DNA from: Nocardia huaxiensis
Lineage (GTDB): Bacteria; Actinomycetota; Actinomycetes; Mycobacteriales; Mycobacteriaceae
Direction of reading: 5' to 3'
NCBI RefSeq assembly: GCF_013744875.1
Contig: NZ_CP059399.1
Coordinates: forward strand, 4,092,001 to 4,156,000
DNA length: 64,000 nt
Shown piece after piece: positions 53,013 to 62,282 of the stretch. Both the position numbers and the translations under genes were made by a program. The notes under the pieces are model-generated. The model was not told where the DNA came from. It searched no databases and saw nothing but the letters and a program-made list of their open reading frames with translations. How positions within the stretch are numbered: the stretch's first letter is position 1; each line of letters begins with the position of its first letter.

Positions 53013-53675
53013 AATTCTGCTCGGGCGTTATCGCACGTCATACACGGTTCGCCCGACATCGCGACGTCTTCGCCGCCCGGGTATGTTCGGTGCCGAGCAT
53101 CACGTGTGGTCCCAACTTGGTCCCAAGCTTTGCCGACTCCTCAGGGCGCGGATCGTTATGTAACACCGGCCTTGATGGTCGGCGATCGCCCTCCGGGGAG
53201 CGGGTTTCGACAAGCGGGGTGCTGTTCTTAGCCAAGTGGCCTGGGAGCTGTTCAGCCATGGGTGCGGCGTGTGGTCCCGTTGCGACAGCTTCAGAGTCGA
53301 CCGCTGATTGGGGGATGGTCGCAATCTCGACGGTTCATGTCGGTGGCAGAAGTTACTCTCGCGCAATGGATTTCGTCTCATCATCCTTGCTGCAGCCGAC
53401 TGTGGTGAGGGGAGGGTCCAACGAACGGTTAGGCAGTAGTGGGAAGGCTACCGCGCTGGCTCTATTTCCATGTTGATGCCTTCGGCCATCGAGGACGGCA
53501 GGGAACGCGACCTCGGCTGCGTGTGGATTGAACGGCGGTGTGGAGGGAGCATGCGGCGGTGGCTATGACATGGTGTGCCAATCTTCAGGAAACCTGCGGG
53601 TTCAGTTTGACGAAGTCGGGCGGCACCGTAGCCTTCTATGCATGGTGCTGTGTGCATGGTGGGGTCGGTGAGCTA
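53013..53675. other. Left end of element 2, non-coding
   Basis: Contains the integrase arm-type pair GGTCCC/GGTCCC (53108-53124, 11-bp spacing, 96 bp from the core). No gene is convincing; short frames at 52985-53476 lack motifs. The promoter of the two-gene cargo unit should be near the right end. Confidence 0.5.
53108..53124. repeat. Integrase arm-type repeat pair (left end of element 2)
   Basis: GGTCCCA and GGTCCCA start 11 bp apart, 96 bp right of the core, the same geometry as the GGCCACC pair 95 bp right of the core at 14098. The different base sequence implies a different integrase. Confidence 0.55.
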
Positions 53676-54293
53676 GTGGGTGAAACCGAGCAGGCGAAGG
53701 GGCGCGAGGGAGCGCTTCTTGCGAAGCGATGGCTTGACCGGAGCACCCGAGTGTGCGCGGATCTTGTCAATCCGGATCGCCTTGCGGCAAAGAAGCTGAC
53801 CCTGAAGAAGGCACACTATGAGGACTCTCAGTCGGTATTTTCGTTCGATCTTGGCGGACGATTGAGAGGCGGAGATCTCGAAGGTCAGTATTTTCTCGCT
53901 GAGTGCAAGAATTATGAAAAGGCGAGTGATCTAGGCACGCATTATCGGGCATTCTTGGCTCATTGCTATCGCGCAGTGGTGTTGGATCACATAATGGCTG
54001 ATAACTTCTTTTGGATTGCGTTTGCGCCTCATGGCACCACCAAATGGGACAGCCTCACAACCGTCGATGAGGTGAAGTTCGCGGTGCTGAACAAGAATGT
54101 TGTGGACGTAAATTTCACGCCAGACCAGGATCCTGCTTCTTTCTTTTGTATGGATACGGCGAAAGCTGTCTCTGACAGGTTGTGGCTTATAATTCTTTCG
54201 GAGAAGCAGATTGAGCATCTGACGCTCTCCAGGGAACACCATGGTGTAATTGAGAAGTTCATCATCGAGAACGCGAGCGAGAGTGTGCGATGA
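53676..54293 (+). CDS. PD-(D/E)XK nuclease-like protein, candidate defence gene A
   Basis: A 205-residue protein from GTG at 53676 (the frame is open back to 53538 but that part is not protein-like). Key region: EGALLAKRWLDRSTRVCADL, then FDLGGRLRGGDLEGQYFLAE running into CKNYEKASDLG. The D-x(7-8)-E-C-K spacing fits the Mrr/PD-(D/E)XK nuclease core. The rest is mixed alpha/beta with no other motif. It overlaps the next gene by ATGA, so the two products are made together. GC is clearly lower than in the AICE core. Restriction-like role is an inference. Confidence 0.55.
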   Translation: MGETEQAKGREGALLAKRWLDRSTRVCADLVNPDRLAAKKLTLKKAHYEDSQSVFSFDLGGRLRGGDLEGQYFLAECKNYEKASDLGTHYRAFLAHCYRAVVLDHIMADNFFWIAFAPHGTTKWDSLTTVDEVKFAVLNKNVVDVNFTPDQDPASFFCMDTAKAVSDRLWLIILSEKQIEHLTLSREHHGVIEKFIIENASESVR

Positions 54294-55831
54294 CTTCGTA
54301 TGAAGACCTTCAGGAGGCCGCTCAGATATCCGACTACGATGAGTCGATCAGAAGAATCAAGCAACTGGCCGCCCAGGCAATATCTGGTGCGGATAGAGGT
54401 GCTCAGCTTCTCTTCACGGACAACTTCAATCATTCATATCTTCCGGATTTCGTTCTTCGCTGGAATGATCGGCCTGACCGCTTGGTATTTCTACGGGCAA
54501 GTTCCTATGCGCAAGAAATCGAGGAGGATGTTGTCAACCTTGCTGACAAGCAGCCCATATTTGTACAGTTGAGTGAGTTTCGGCCGTACGGCGATAGAGT
54601 TACGCCGCGCGATGCCCTTGATTCGCTTGGGCGATCGGCAAGTGCGACGAAAAGTCTGGTTACCAGTGTCCCTGCAATTGGTCTACTCGACGGGCCTAGG
54701 TCTCAGCGTACGGGCCGTATTTTCTCTTCCTACGTGATGCGTGGCGGCCGCGGACTAGTCGAGGACTCCGTGGCGCCGGCCATTGCGGAACGGGTTGAGA
54801 CAGGGTTCACTGGCGCTCTCGAAGCAGATCGCGCACGGACTGCTGACGCACTCCAAGTTGTAGAGGATCTTCTGGACCCACGGTCAAGTGCTGAGTTTAG
54901 CCATCTCTTGGAGGCGGCGTGGATAAGTGGCGGCGCTGCGGTAATGGATTTTCCGGGAGCCGTTAGCTCCATCGGAGAAAGCCTTTCGTCTTCGCTGCTG
55001 CGTCAACTTCTCGATATTGTCCCCGAGGATGCTGATGACGCCGAGGAATTCTGGACTCAGGTTGGCAATGCAATCTCGCTCGAATCGTTCCAGGGATTGA
55101 ATCTCGTCGGAACGCAGTCGAGGCTTCAGCTGATGATGGGAGTGGCGACTGAGAAGCTGATGGCGAGCCGATGCAGTATTCGCAAGACTGTTCGTTCGGA
55201 CCTGCATGTTGATCCCCTAATATGGCAGGTCGAAAATGGAATCTTGTCACTCCGCGGTGGTGGATATCAAGGTTGGGTTGGAAAGGCTCCCTCAAGCTCG
55301 GAGGAAGAGCGTTGGTTGGATGAGCCGCCAACCTTGGCGAAGGTGTATACGCGTGCTGAGAACGCGAAACTCACCTTGACAGAGATCGGCGTTCGTGACG
55401 ATCAGGGCATGGCAGTGAGGTTTTCTTCTAGCGATGGAACCGATATTGCTACTAGCGATCTAGTGCATCGAGTAAGTGAAACTCTGGGAACGTCGGTTCG
55501 TGTCGATAGTGCTTTCGCTCGGGTAAGTGGAAAATCGGTCAAGATCGATCTCATCGACGGCATAGCTTCAGGGCGTACAAACGCGCGTATCGGACTTTCG
55601 GAGCTAATGTGGAATGCGTGGAACATAATTGCGGGAATCGAGAGCGAGGATTTTAGGGAAGAGCTGAAGCGAACGCTTTCTATCGACGAGCTTGACGAAG
55701 GCTCCGCAGATACTCCAGAGTTGCGGCCCCCGTTCCCTATTCTTAAGGCGGAACTTCCGCCGAATTGGGTCTTCCCGGAGCTGGAATCAGGTAGGGCCGG
55801 TGACGATGACGACGGTCCGGGCTACAACTAG
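54290..55831 (+). CDS. Unknown protein, candidate defence gene B (partner of nuclease-like gene)
   Basis: A 513-residue protein that I do not recognise. Residues 35-85 (LLFTDNFNHSYLPDFVLRWN, DRLVFLRASSYAQEIEEDVV) read like a second nuclease-type or DNA-end-binding core (YLPDFVLRW, then D-x-LVF). Residues 150-260 are helical, and the C-terminal 200 have a beta-rich look (ENAKLTLTEIGVRDDQGMAV, GKSVKIDLIDGIASGRTN). The end is acidic. It starts inside the stop of gene A. GC is low. Cargo position next to an attachment core is where defence genes are often found. Confidence 0.5.
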   Translation: MTSYEDLQEAAQISDYDESIRRIKQLAAQAISGADRGAQLLFTDNFNHSYLPDFVLRWNDRPDRLVFLRASSYAQEIEEDVVNLADKQPIFVQLSEFRPYGDRVTPRDALDSLGRSASATKSLVTSVPAIGLLDGPRSQRTGRIFSSYVMRGGRGLVEDSVAPAIAERVETGFTGALEADRARTADALQVVEDLLDPRSSAEFSHLLEAAWISGGAAVMDFPGAVSSIGESLSSSLLRQLLDIVPEDADDAEEFWTQVGNAISLESFQGLNLVGTQSRLQLMMGVATEKLMASRCSIRKTVRSDLHVDPLIWQVENGILSLRGGGYQGWVGKAPSSSEEERWLDEPPTLAKVYTRAENAKLTLTEIGVRDDQGMAVRFSSSDGTDIATSDLVHRVSETLGTSVRVDSAFARVSGKSVKIDLIDGIASGRTNARIGLSELMWNAWNIIAGIESEDFREELKRTLSIDELDEGSADTPELRPPFPILKAELPPNWVFPELESGRAGDDDDGPGYN

Positions 55832-57073
55832 CCGGAGACCGAGTATGTTGCTCTGGCTGAAGCGAGTTCGCGCACCGCGGAGATGTGTTTACGAAGTCGG
55901 GGAGGTCTCGCCGCGCACCGCCTGGGCCTCACCAGACTCACGCCACGCGCTGCCGACGAAGACCTGGTGTCAAGGTCGAAATCTGGCTGTATGAGCCGAG
56001 GCTGGTGATTTTGTCGAGGCAGGGGCCAGCCCGGAAGCCGACGCACGGTGACTTCGCTGCGGTCACCCGTCGCTTCCATACCGCCGCTGAGCGCAAGCCT
56101 GTTTGGCGCGGCCTGCGGCTGCATGCGAGGTGGATGAGTTCGTAGCCGCCGTAAGGTCCCTGCCATGCCTACGGCGGTCACGGCTTTGAACAGTTTGAAG
56201 CCGGGATGCGAACGGGGCGTTCATGATTCGCCGAACAGTAGATCCATGCCGTAGCAGCGCAACAGATCTGACACCCATTGCTGGTCTGCGTGCGTGGCCG
56301 GGTCATCCGGATCGACACCTTCGTCGAAAAGGGCTTGACGTTCGTCTTCGTCGAAATCCATGCCAGTGATCCGCAGCAGCCGTTGGCCGCGGTTCGCCCG
56401 GCGAAGTGAATCGCCGCTACTCCGCCGGATTCGGTATGAGCATGTAAGGATCTGTCCTGTTCCGTTTCTCGATCTGTGCCCTGCACTCGGGCGCATCATG
56501 CCGCCGGCACCGGGTGCCCTCTTGTCGCAAATCCGACACGAGTGTGCTTCGTCCGCCACATCGTTAGCATGAGAAGCCGCTCATCTCCCATTCGCGCATG
56601 CGTTCGAATTGGCGGCCGCATGTCTGGTTCTGGCATCCGGACGGCCGAGCGATCGACAACGACGATCTCCTGCGTGCCGAGCGTGGCTGCGTCTTTCCGC
56701 CGCCGATCTTCTGCCCTGAAGGTTACGTGCTCTGCGAGAGCGGAGGAACCTTCGGGCGGATGGCATACCTCCTCAACGGCGCTGCCAGCCAATGCTGAGG
56801 CCACATCCTTCACGCCTGCGGCGCGTGCGTGGCGCTGTTCCAGCCTGCTCTGGCATCGGACCGTGGTCCTGTGGTTTTCAATGGACTGGATTGCCGCAAT
56901 GGTTACCGATGACATGAGCTCCTCAGGCGGCAGTGAACCCCCATGAAAGATTGGGCAGTGCAAGGATTTTGGTGGATCATCAACCGGTGACATCAAGAAC
57001 GGGGGCGACCGGTCCACGGCGCCGGTTGAATCGAATCCACTCCTTGACACCGCCGGCCACTCGCCGAACGCAA
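55832..57073. other. 1.2-kb region without a confident gene
   Basis: Several short frames overlap on both strands. The least bad are a minus-strand frame at 56221-56361 (MDFDEDERQALFDEGVDPDD and a closing QQWVSDLLRCYGMDLL) and a minus-strand frame at 56496-56914. Neither has a ribosome site or domain that I can defend. The region looks like decayed cargo. Confidence 0.4.
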
Positions 57074-57991
57074 GTGAAGCGTGTGAGTCGGGAATTCTTC
57101 GGGTGGGGAGGCTGGGCGAAGTTGGCGTCGATGGTTACGACGATCGCAGCTCTGGCGGCACTGTGGTTTACGAACCAGTCGCTGCGAGCGACCAGTGACC
57201 AGGCTGGGTTGGCTCGGCAAACCGCCATCACCGACAGGTTCGCGAAGGCGATCGAACAGCTCGGTGACGAGAAACTGGATGTTCGATTGGGTGGTATCTA
57301 CCTGCTTGAGCGGCTCGCGAGTGACTCGCCGAACGACCGCACGTCGATCGTTGAGGTGCTGAGCGCCTTCGTACGGACCCACGCTCCGAATGGACGCGAA
57401 TGCGGTGTAAACCCTCAAGACGAGCCGCCAACGGACGTGCAAGCCGTTCTGACCGTCATCGGTCGGCGCGACCCGGATCGTACGGAGTTCGTCGACCTGT
57501 CGAATACCTGTTTAGCGAATGCCGAACTGGAAGGTGCCAACCTGGTGGGTGCCGAGTTATCCAAGGCGAACCTGACGAAGGCTGTGCTCGACCGCGCCAA
57601 CCTTGCCGGAGCGACGATGAGGTACGTCGCGCTGAAGGAGTCGCATTTAATCGAAACCAACCTGGCATCTGCGCACCTGGATCATGCGAACCTGCAGGGC
57701 TCATATCTAATGTGGGCCAACCTCAGGAATGCCATCCTTGCAACTGCTGACCTACGGCATTCATTCTTGCTCGACGCGACGATGGAAGGGACGACTCTGA
57801 TGTGGGCCGATGCTCGCGGCGCCAAGTTCAGCGAGCCAACCGGAGCTAGTTCAGGTTTTGAGTCAGTTGGTCCTGATGGAGGTTCACCTGTTGAACAACG
57901 GACTGCGAAGGGAGCGTTCTATCGGGACTGCAACTTCAGTGAAGTTCGGTTCGACGAATGGACGAGGTGGCCCGTGGATTTCAGGCCATAG
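57074..57991 (+). CDS. Pentapeptide-repeat membrane protein
   Basis: About 305 residues. A membrane helix lies at 15-30 (LASMVTTIAALAALWFTNQS), followed by a helical linker (RQTAITDRFAKAIEQLGDEK, VRLGGIYLLERLASDS) widely found ahead of pentapeptide repeats. Then come about 20 A(D/N)LxX units (ANAELEGANLVGAELSKANL, ANLAGATMRY, ANLQGSYLMWANLRNA). The repeats fold into a square beta-helix at the inner face of the membrane. The function of this actinobacterial family is unknown. The start is uncertain (GTG at 57074 or 57083; the frame is open to 56933). Confidence 0.7.
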   Translation: MKRVSREFFGWGGWAKLASMVTTIAALAALWFTNQSLRATSDQAGLARQTAITDRFAKAIEQLGDEKLDVRLGGIYLLERLASDSPNDRTSIVEVLSAFVRTHAPNGRECGVNPQDEPPTDVQAVLTVIGRRDPDRTEFVDLSNTCLANAELEGANLVGAELSKANLTKAVLDRANLAGATMRYVALKESHLIETNLASAHLDHANLQGSYLMWANLRNAILATADLRHSFLLDATMEGTTLMWADARGAKFSEPTGASSGFESVGPDGGSPVEQRTAKGAFYRDCNFSEVRFDEWTRWPVDFRP

Positions 57992-58192
57992 GTTACCGAT
58001 ATTGACAGAGACCGAGGTGGCGGCCGCTGCGGCCTCGATGGCTGCGGCCCGGTAGCGGCAACTCAGGTATGGCTGTCCTTCATCACACTCGACTACCGTC
58101 CGCACGTCATCTGCGGGTCGCAGGCATGATCGATGACTGTCTGACTTCTGAGTGTGGGGCCGCCATCGGGGCAGAAGGCCGCGTAGATGGAA

Positions 58193-58777
58193 TCAGCTAA
58201 CCGGGGGCGTCTGTGTTCGCTCTCGCACGTTGGCCAGGTGATTTCGGGGTGTCCATTCATCAAGCCATTCAGGTTTGGGAAGGCTGTGGCCTGTGACGCC
58301 GAGGTCCAAGCGTGCTGCGGTACCGAAGTCCTTGCGCAATCGATAAGCCTCACGGTTGATCAGATTCCAATCGCTGACACTATTCAGCTTGTCTTGAGCG
58401 AACCACTCCAAAGTCCAGGTGCACCTATTGAGTTCGTCTCCGACCTCGATGGCATGGGTGCTTCCCAGCAATTGGACCTCCTGCCATCGCTGGATGCGCT
58501 CAAGCTCCAACTCGGCAAGCTGCGCAAGTTCGGCCTCATGTGTTGCCGCAGGCGCCAGCGTGCTTCTTCTCGACGAAACCAGTTGCCCTGCAAGGGCATG
58601 CATCTTCCTGGTGACGATCAGGTAGTCCGCGTAGGCAAGTAGCCGGCGCTCATCCCATCGCGCAGCCTGGGCGCGGTTCCATTTCGACCGTTCGTTGACG
58701 TACGACGCCAGGAAAGTGAGTGCGCCGCCGATGATCACGCCACTCAAGGTGCCGAGTAACTGAGAGAACACGATCAA
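58193..58777 (-). CDS. Membrane-anchored protein of unknown function
   Basis: A 194-residue protein with an N-terminal membrane helix (LLGTLSGVIIGGALTFLASY) and a helical soluble domain (WNRAQAARWDERRLLAYADY, EAELAQLAELELERIQRWQE). Such single-pass proteins are frequent in actinobacteria and carry no assigned function. It faces the pentapeptide gene. Confidence 0.6.
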   Translation of the reverse strand: MIVFSQLLGTLSGVIIGGALTFLASYVNERSKWNRAQAARWDERRLLAYADYLIVTRKMHALAGQLVSSRRSTLAPAATHEAELAQLAELELERIQRWQEVQLLGSTHAIEVGDELNRCTWTLEWFAQDKLNSVSDWNLINREAYRLRKDFGTAARLDLGVTGHSLPKPEWLDEWTPRNHLANVRERTQTPPVS

Positions 58778-59013
58778 ATCGTATCCATTGCAATGGATCT
58801 CGTCACCACGCGAGACTTTGGGGGCGGTTCTTCCCGATGTGCCGTTGCACTCGGGTGCGCTGGACCGCCGCCAGATGACCTTGTCGGGGAGGGGTCGCCG
58901 CTACCAGCATGCGGAACGCATGCGGAATCAATGCGGAGTCGATTCGGAAGGCATGCAAATGAGATTCCGAAGACGCTAGGGTTGCTAGATGGCTTTGACC
59001 TGCACCTTCGGTG

Positions 59014-59092
59014 CGTGGTTGCTCGCTCGCTCGGCCGACACTCTCTCCCGCTTCGCTGAAGAGAGTGTCGGCCGAGCGAGCGAGCAACCACG
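59014..59092. repeat. 33-bp-arm perfect hairpin, element 2
   Basis: Arms 59014-59046 and 59060-59092 are exact complements around the loop CCCGCTTCGCTGA, the same 13-base loop as in element 1. The inner eight base pairs are the same as in element 1; the outer 25 are different in sequence but fully paired. Confidence 0.88.
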
Positions 59093-59156
59093 AATGCTGT
59101 TGGGAGCCAATCAAGCTGAAGGTATGAGGAAGGAGGTGGTGACCAAAAGGGAGGGA

Positions 59157-59254
59157 ACCACAAAGAGATGACCACAAATCGGGGACCACAAGGCGGGGGT
59201 TCAGGTGCGGACCTTGCGTTCCACGCATGGGCAATCTGCGATCGGACCACAAGC
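59157..59254 (+). repeat. Four dispersed ACCACAA iterons, element 2
   Basis: Copies at 59157, 59171, 59185 and 59248, same orientation. The first three are 14 bp apart, as are the first three in element 1 (28404, 28419, 28433 at 14-15 bp). A variant GACCAAAAGG lies at 59141. Confidence 0.7.
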
Positions 59255-59422
59255 GGGAGGTCGGGCAGCAGCCGAGTAGCCCCTTGCGTCAGAGTGTCAT
59301 TGAAGTTTGGGGGACCGTAAATGGAGGATGTTCCTCAGTGGTCGCTGTTCTCTGAAGGCTGTCGGTGCTGTGCGCTACGATGTTCGAAACTGGTGGAAAT
59401 ACCAGTCATTTGGAGAATTCCT

Positions 59423-60703
59423 ATGGCAGACACCGGCATTCGCCCAAACGGGTGGCAAGTGCTACAGCCCCCACGTTCCGGCCCTTCAGGCATTGCACAG
59501 TCGAACGACCGTCTGAAGGTGCTGCTCGCGGAGTTGGGCATCCAACCCACGGGTCTTGCAAAGAGGATGAAGGTCTACAGCTCTCAGGACAACGGACCTG
59601 TTGTATCGCTGAAGAGTGCCAACATTCTCCGGTATCTATCAGGCGGAAATCGCCCGAAGCAGCGAACCATTGACGTGATGGTGGCCGTGCTCAGCATCGC
59701 TTCCGGCCGTGCGCTAACCGCTGCGGATATCGGGTATTCCGACCAGCCGGCGGGCGGCATCGACGCCGAGGTGGAGATGCCGAAGGCACGTCAAGATCCC
59801 TTCTCGCTGCCGTTCGAGACCGTCGATCCGGCGTTCATCGAGCACCTCACGGCGCTCCTGGATGCGCATGCCAGGATGGATGCGCTATCGGGGCCGCGGT
59901 ATGTCCTGGGCACGCTCGATGGCGAACTTCAGTTGGTTCAGGATCTTTGCGGCAAGGCCCGCGGTGAGATGAGGCCCGCGCTGCTGCAAGTCGGCACGCG
60001 GTTCTGCGAGTTCGCTGGCTGGCTCTACCAAGATTCTGGGGATCTGCGGTGCGCGCTCTACTGGACGAACCGAGCGATGGACTACGCCGAGGAGCTGTAC
60101 GATCCGCACCTCAGATCCTATGTCCTGCAACGGCGAAGCAACATCGCTACCGAGAGTGGTTATGCCCAGCAGGGATTGGGATTGGGTAATGCGGCTCTGC
60201 GTGAGTGGGATGCGATCCCGCCGGAGTTACGAGCTGTGGCGCTTCGGCAGCTGGCGAACGCCTACGCGATGACCGGCGAAGCGGATGAGTGCCGAAAGGC
60301 GCTGGACCAGGCCATGGAGCAAGTCTTATCTGTCGATGCTGCGGGGCCGAGCTCGTTGGCGCTGTACTGCACACCCTCCTATATCGAAATGGAGGCGGCG
60401 CAAAGCTGGGTTCGACTTGGGCAGCCTGAACGTGCGATCGAGACCTACACTATGGCGCTCAGCGACTGGCCGAAAGCACAGCGCCGTGATCAGGGACTGT
60501 GCACCGTACGGCTCGCGTCGGCGTGCATTGATGCCGGCCAGTTCGAGGCTGGTGCGCAGGCTGGCATTCAAGCTGCGTCAGTGATCCGTTCTGCCCCTTC
60601 GGCGAGAGCGCTCGGAGTCTTGAAGCACCTTGCACAGCGTGTCCGGCCTGTACAGGGCGATGCTATCCGCGAATTCGAGTCCGCAGTAACGGATTTGGTG
60701 TGA
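59423..60703 (+). CDS. HTH and TPR-type transcriptional regulator, element 2
   Basis: A 426-residue protein. An XRE-like domain (NDRLKVLLAELGIQPTGLAK, SANILRYLSGGNRPKQRTID) is followed by TPR-like repeats (LRCALYWTNRAMDYAEELYD, ALRQLANAYAMTGEADECRK, AQSWVRLGQPERAIETYTMA). Domain order and genome position match the regulator at 32609 in element 1, though sequence similarity is modest. The ATG at 59423 has GGAG nine bases ahead. It meets the creatininase-like gene tail to tail with one base between them. Confidence 0.78.
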   Translation: MADTGIRPNGWQVLQPPRSGPSGIAQSNDRLKVLLAELGIQPTGLAKRMKVYSSQDNGPVVSLKSANILRYLSGGNRPKQRTIDVMVAVLSIASGRALTAADIGYSDQPAGGIDAEVEMPKARQDPFSLPFETVDPAFIEHLTALLDAHARMDALSGPRYVLGTLDGELQLVQDLCGKARGEMRPALLQVGTRFCEFAGWLYQDSGDLRCALYWTNRAMDYAEELYDPHLRSYVLQRRSNIATESGYAQQGLGLGNAALREWDAIPPELRAVALRQLANAYAMTGEADECRKALDQAMEQVLSVDAAGPSSLALYCTPSYIEMEAAQSWVRLGQPERAIETYTMALSDWPKAQRRDQGLCTVRLASACIDAGQFEAGAQAGIQAASVIRSAPSARALGVLKHLAQRVRPVQGDAIREFESAVTDLV

Positions 60704-60704
60704 C

Positions 60705-61451
60705 CTAGGGGGACAGCCGCTGGAGGTGCTCCTTGAAGGAGCGCGACAGCGATGCAAGTGCGCGCTCGCCCTTCTCGGATGTGCCGAGCGATGGGAAGCC
60801 GATAACGCCTGTCTCGGTGTACTCCTGCATCCCGGAGACAAGCAAGAAGGGGCGCTCGTCGGCGCGCCAATCGGCATCCTCGTAGCCAGGGCGCAACATC
60901 TGCGGCGCAACGTGAAGAAGGATCGACGTTTCCAGCTCGCCAGCGTGCATGTCTTCGTGGCCGTTGGTCTGCATCGCCGCTTCGCCGCGGGCCGCGTCCC
61001 AGTCCGTCCTGCCGGGGAAGAGCGTCATTGTTGGGTTGCCGGCATTGGCCTCTTGGACGACGTTTTGCAGCACGTAGTTTCCGCCATGGCCATTGACGAT
61101 GACCAATTTGTCGACGCCGGAGGCCGTCAGTGAGTTGGCGATGTCCTGAATCATCGCGATGAGGGTGGAGGCACTGATGCTCACGGTGCCGGCGAACGCG
61201 GTGTGCTCGTGCGAGCACGAGAAGGTGATTGGGGGGAGCAGGAAGAGGCTGTAATCACCTGCGATCCGATCCGCGATGGCGGAGGCGATCACCGTGTCCG
61301 TGATTAACGGATGGAATCCGCCGTGCTGCTCGAAGCTGCCAACCGGCAGGACGGCGATGCGGGTACTGAGGCTCTGAACCTCTGTGGACGTCGCGGTCGT
61401 CAGCAGATCCTTCACCCGACCAACATACGCTTTCCGGGCAATCTTGATCAT
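60705..61451 (-). CDS. Creatininase-family amidohydrolase
   Basis: A 248-residue protein with the full metal-binding set of the family: LPVGSFEQHGGFHPLITDT, VNGHGGNYVLQNV and EDMHAGELETSILL. Members cleave cyclic amides or peptides (creatinine amidohydrolase, MftE, ArfB). Position opposite the TPR regulator and ahead of the excisionase-like gene corresponds to that of the 2H phosphoesterase in element 1. A role in making or removing a signal sensed by the regulator is plausible but unproven. Confidence 0.8.
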   Translation of the reverse strand: MIKIARKAYVGRVKDLLTTATSTEVQSLSTRIAVLPVGSFEQHGGFHPLITDTVIASAIADRIAGDYSLFLLPPITFSCSHEHTAFAGTVSISASTLIAMIQDIANSLTASGVDKLVIVNGHGGNYVLQNVVQEANAGNPTMTLFPGRTDWDAARGEAAMQTNGHEDMHAGELETSILLHVAPQMLRPGYEDADWRADERPFLLVSGMQEYTETGVIGFPSLGTSEKGERALASLSRSFKEHLQRLSP

Positions 61452-61606
61452 CGTTCACGTCCGGCGCTCGCGATGGCGCTCGGCTCGAAGGCGCGAGCGC
61501 CACCCGAGCGCTCAAGCTCCCGTGAGCAGTCTGCGCAAGGTGCCTACCTGCGAGTTCTCCTGGTTACCAACAGTTTTCGTCAGTTGGTATCGAAGGAGTG
61601 ACCACA

Positions 61607-61840
61607 GTGACCCGTTCTAGAAAATCCCTGAAATCACCTGTACGACCGACGACGGCCAGCGAAGTGATGCTGACCGTCCAAGAGGCCGCAAAAGCGATCA
61701 AGGTGACCGATCGCACGATCCTGAATTGGATCAACGACGGCCTCCTGACTGGCTATCGCTTCGGCCCGAAGATCATTCGAATCGACCGCGCAGAGCTGCT
61801 GGAACTTGGCATTCCGTTCGGTGGCAGGGGCGTGGCATGA
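61607..61840 (+). CDS. Excisionase/MerR-like HTH protein, element 2
   Basis: A 77-residue HTH_17 protein (MLTVQEAAKAIKVTDRTILN, WINDGLLTGYRFGPKIIRID), homologous to the one at 34768 (TVRRWINGGHLNGYRMGPRL). The GTG at 61607 has AAGGAG eight bases upstream; a GTG at 61598 falls inside that ribosome site and is less likely. First gene of the core operon of element 2, overlapping the next by ATGA. Confidence 0.7.
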   Translation: MTRSRKSLKSPVRPTTASEVMLTVQEAAKAIKVTDRTILNWINDGLLTGYRFGPKIIRIDRAELLELGIPFGGRGVA

Positions 61841-61989
61841 GGGCCCGCACCGCGCTTCTCGTGTTCGCCGCTATGTCGTTGGCTTTCGCGCTGATCGTGG
61901 CTCCCGAGGTCATCCTGGTTCCCGCGTTTCTGATCGGCCTGTACATCCTCGTACGTCCGCGCCGCAGCTGGCGGGGTGGTCGGCGATGA
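61837..61989 (+). CDS. Small membrane protein, element 2
   Basis: A 50-residue protein with two hydrophobic stretches (LLVFAAMSLAFALIVAPEVI, VPAFLIGLYILV) and basic end RPRRSWRGGRR. Counterpart of 34992 in element 1 by position, size and ending GGRR. Overlaps both neighbours. Confidence 0.55.
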   Translation: MRARTALLVFAAMSLAFALIVAPEVILVPAFLIGLYILVRPRRSWRGGRR

Positions 61990-62282
61990 ACAGTCAAGAG
62001 TACGCGCGCCGTCAGATCGGGTTGTCGCCCTATGGGCGGCCCGAGTACGACCCGAATGGGTTGCTGGAGGCGGGTTTTCAGGCCGCGCCGCTGCGGTGGC
62101 GGTTGCCGATTTTCGTCGGTCTGGTGCTGTTCGCGGCCGGGATCGTGGTCGGCATCCAGTTGGAGCAGCAGACCCCGACCATGCCGGCGTCGGTGAACGT
62201 CTGCCGCGCCGATGAGGCCAGCCGTATCGACTGCGTGCATGTCGACCGGCAGGCTCCGCTCACATCGGGGGTGACCCGATGA
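61986..62282 (+). CDS. Small single-pass membrane protein, element 2
   Basis: A 98-residue homologue of the protein at 35156: GRPEYDPNGLLE, LRWRLPIFVGLVLFAAGIVV as the membrane segment, and the conserved NVCRADEASRIDCVHV tail with two cysteines. Coupled by overlaps to the neighbours. Confidence 0.65.
   Translation: MNSQEYARRQIGLSPYGRPEYDPNGLLEAGFQAAPLRWRLPIFVGLVLFAAGIVVGIQLEQQTPTMPASVNVCRADEASRIDCVHVDRQAPLTSGVTR

Larger units (their letters stand above)
58778..59422. other. Hairpin and iteron locus of element 2 (candidate clt/ori)
   Basis: A 33-bp perfect hairpin (59014-59092) and four ACCACAA motifs (59157-59254) lie in a region without a convincing gene, parallel to 28261-28740 in element 1. 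The promoter and ribosome site of the TPR regulator occupy the right end. Confidence 0.5.

Noticed and set aside
52985..53476. 163-residue frame after the right core
   Set aside because: Starts inside the tRNA-derived core, has no domain and covers the arm repeats.
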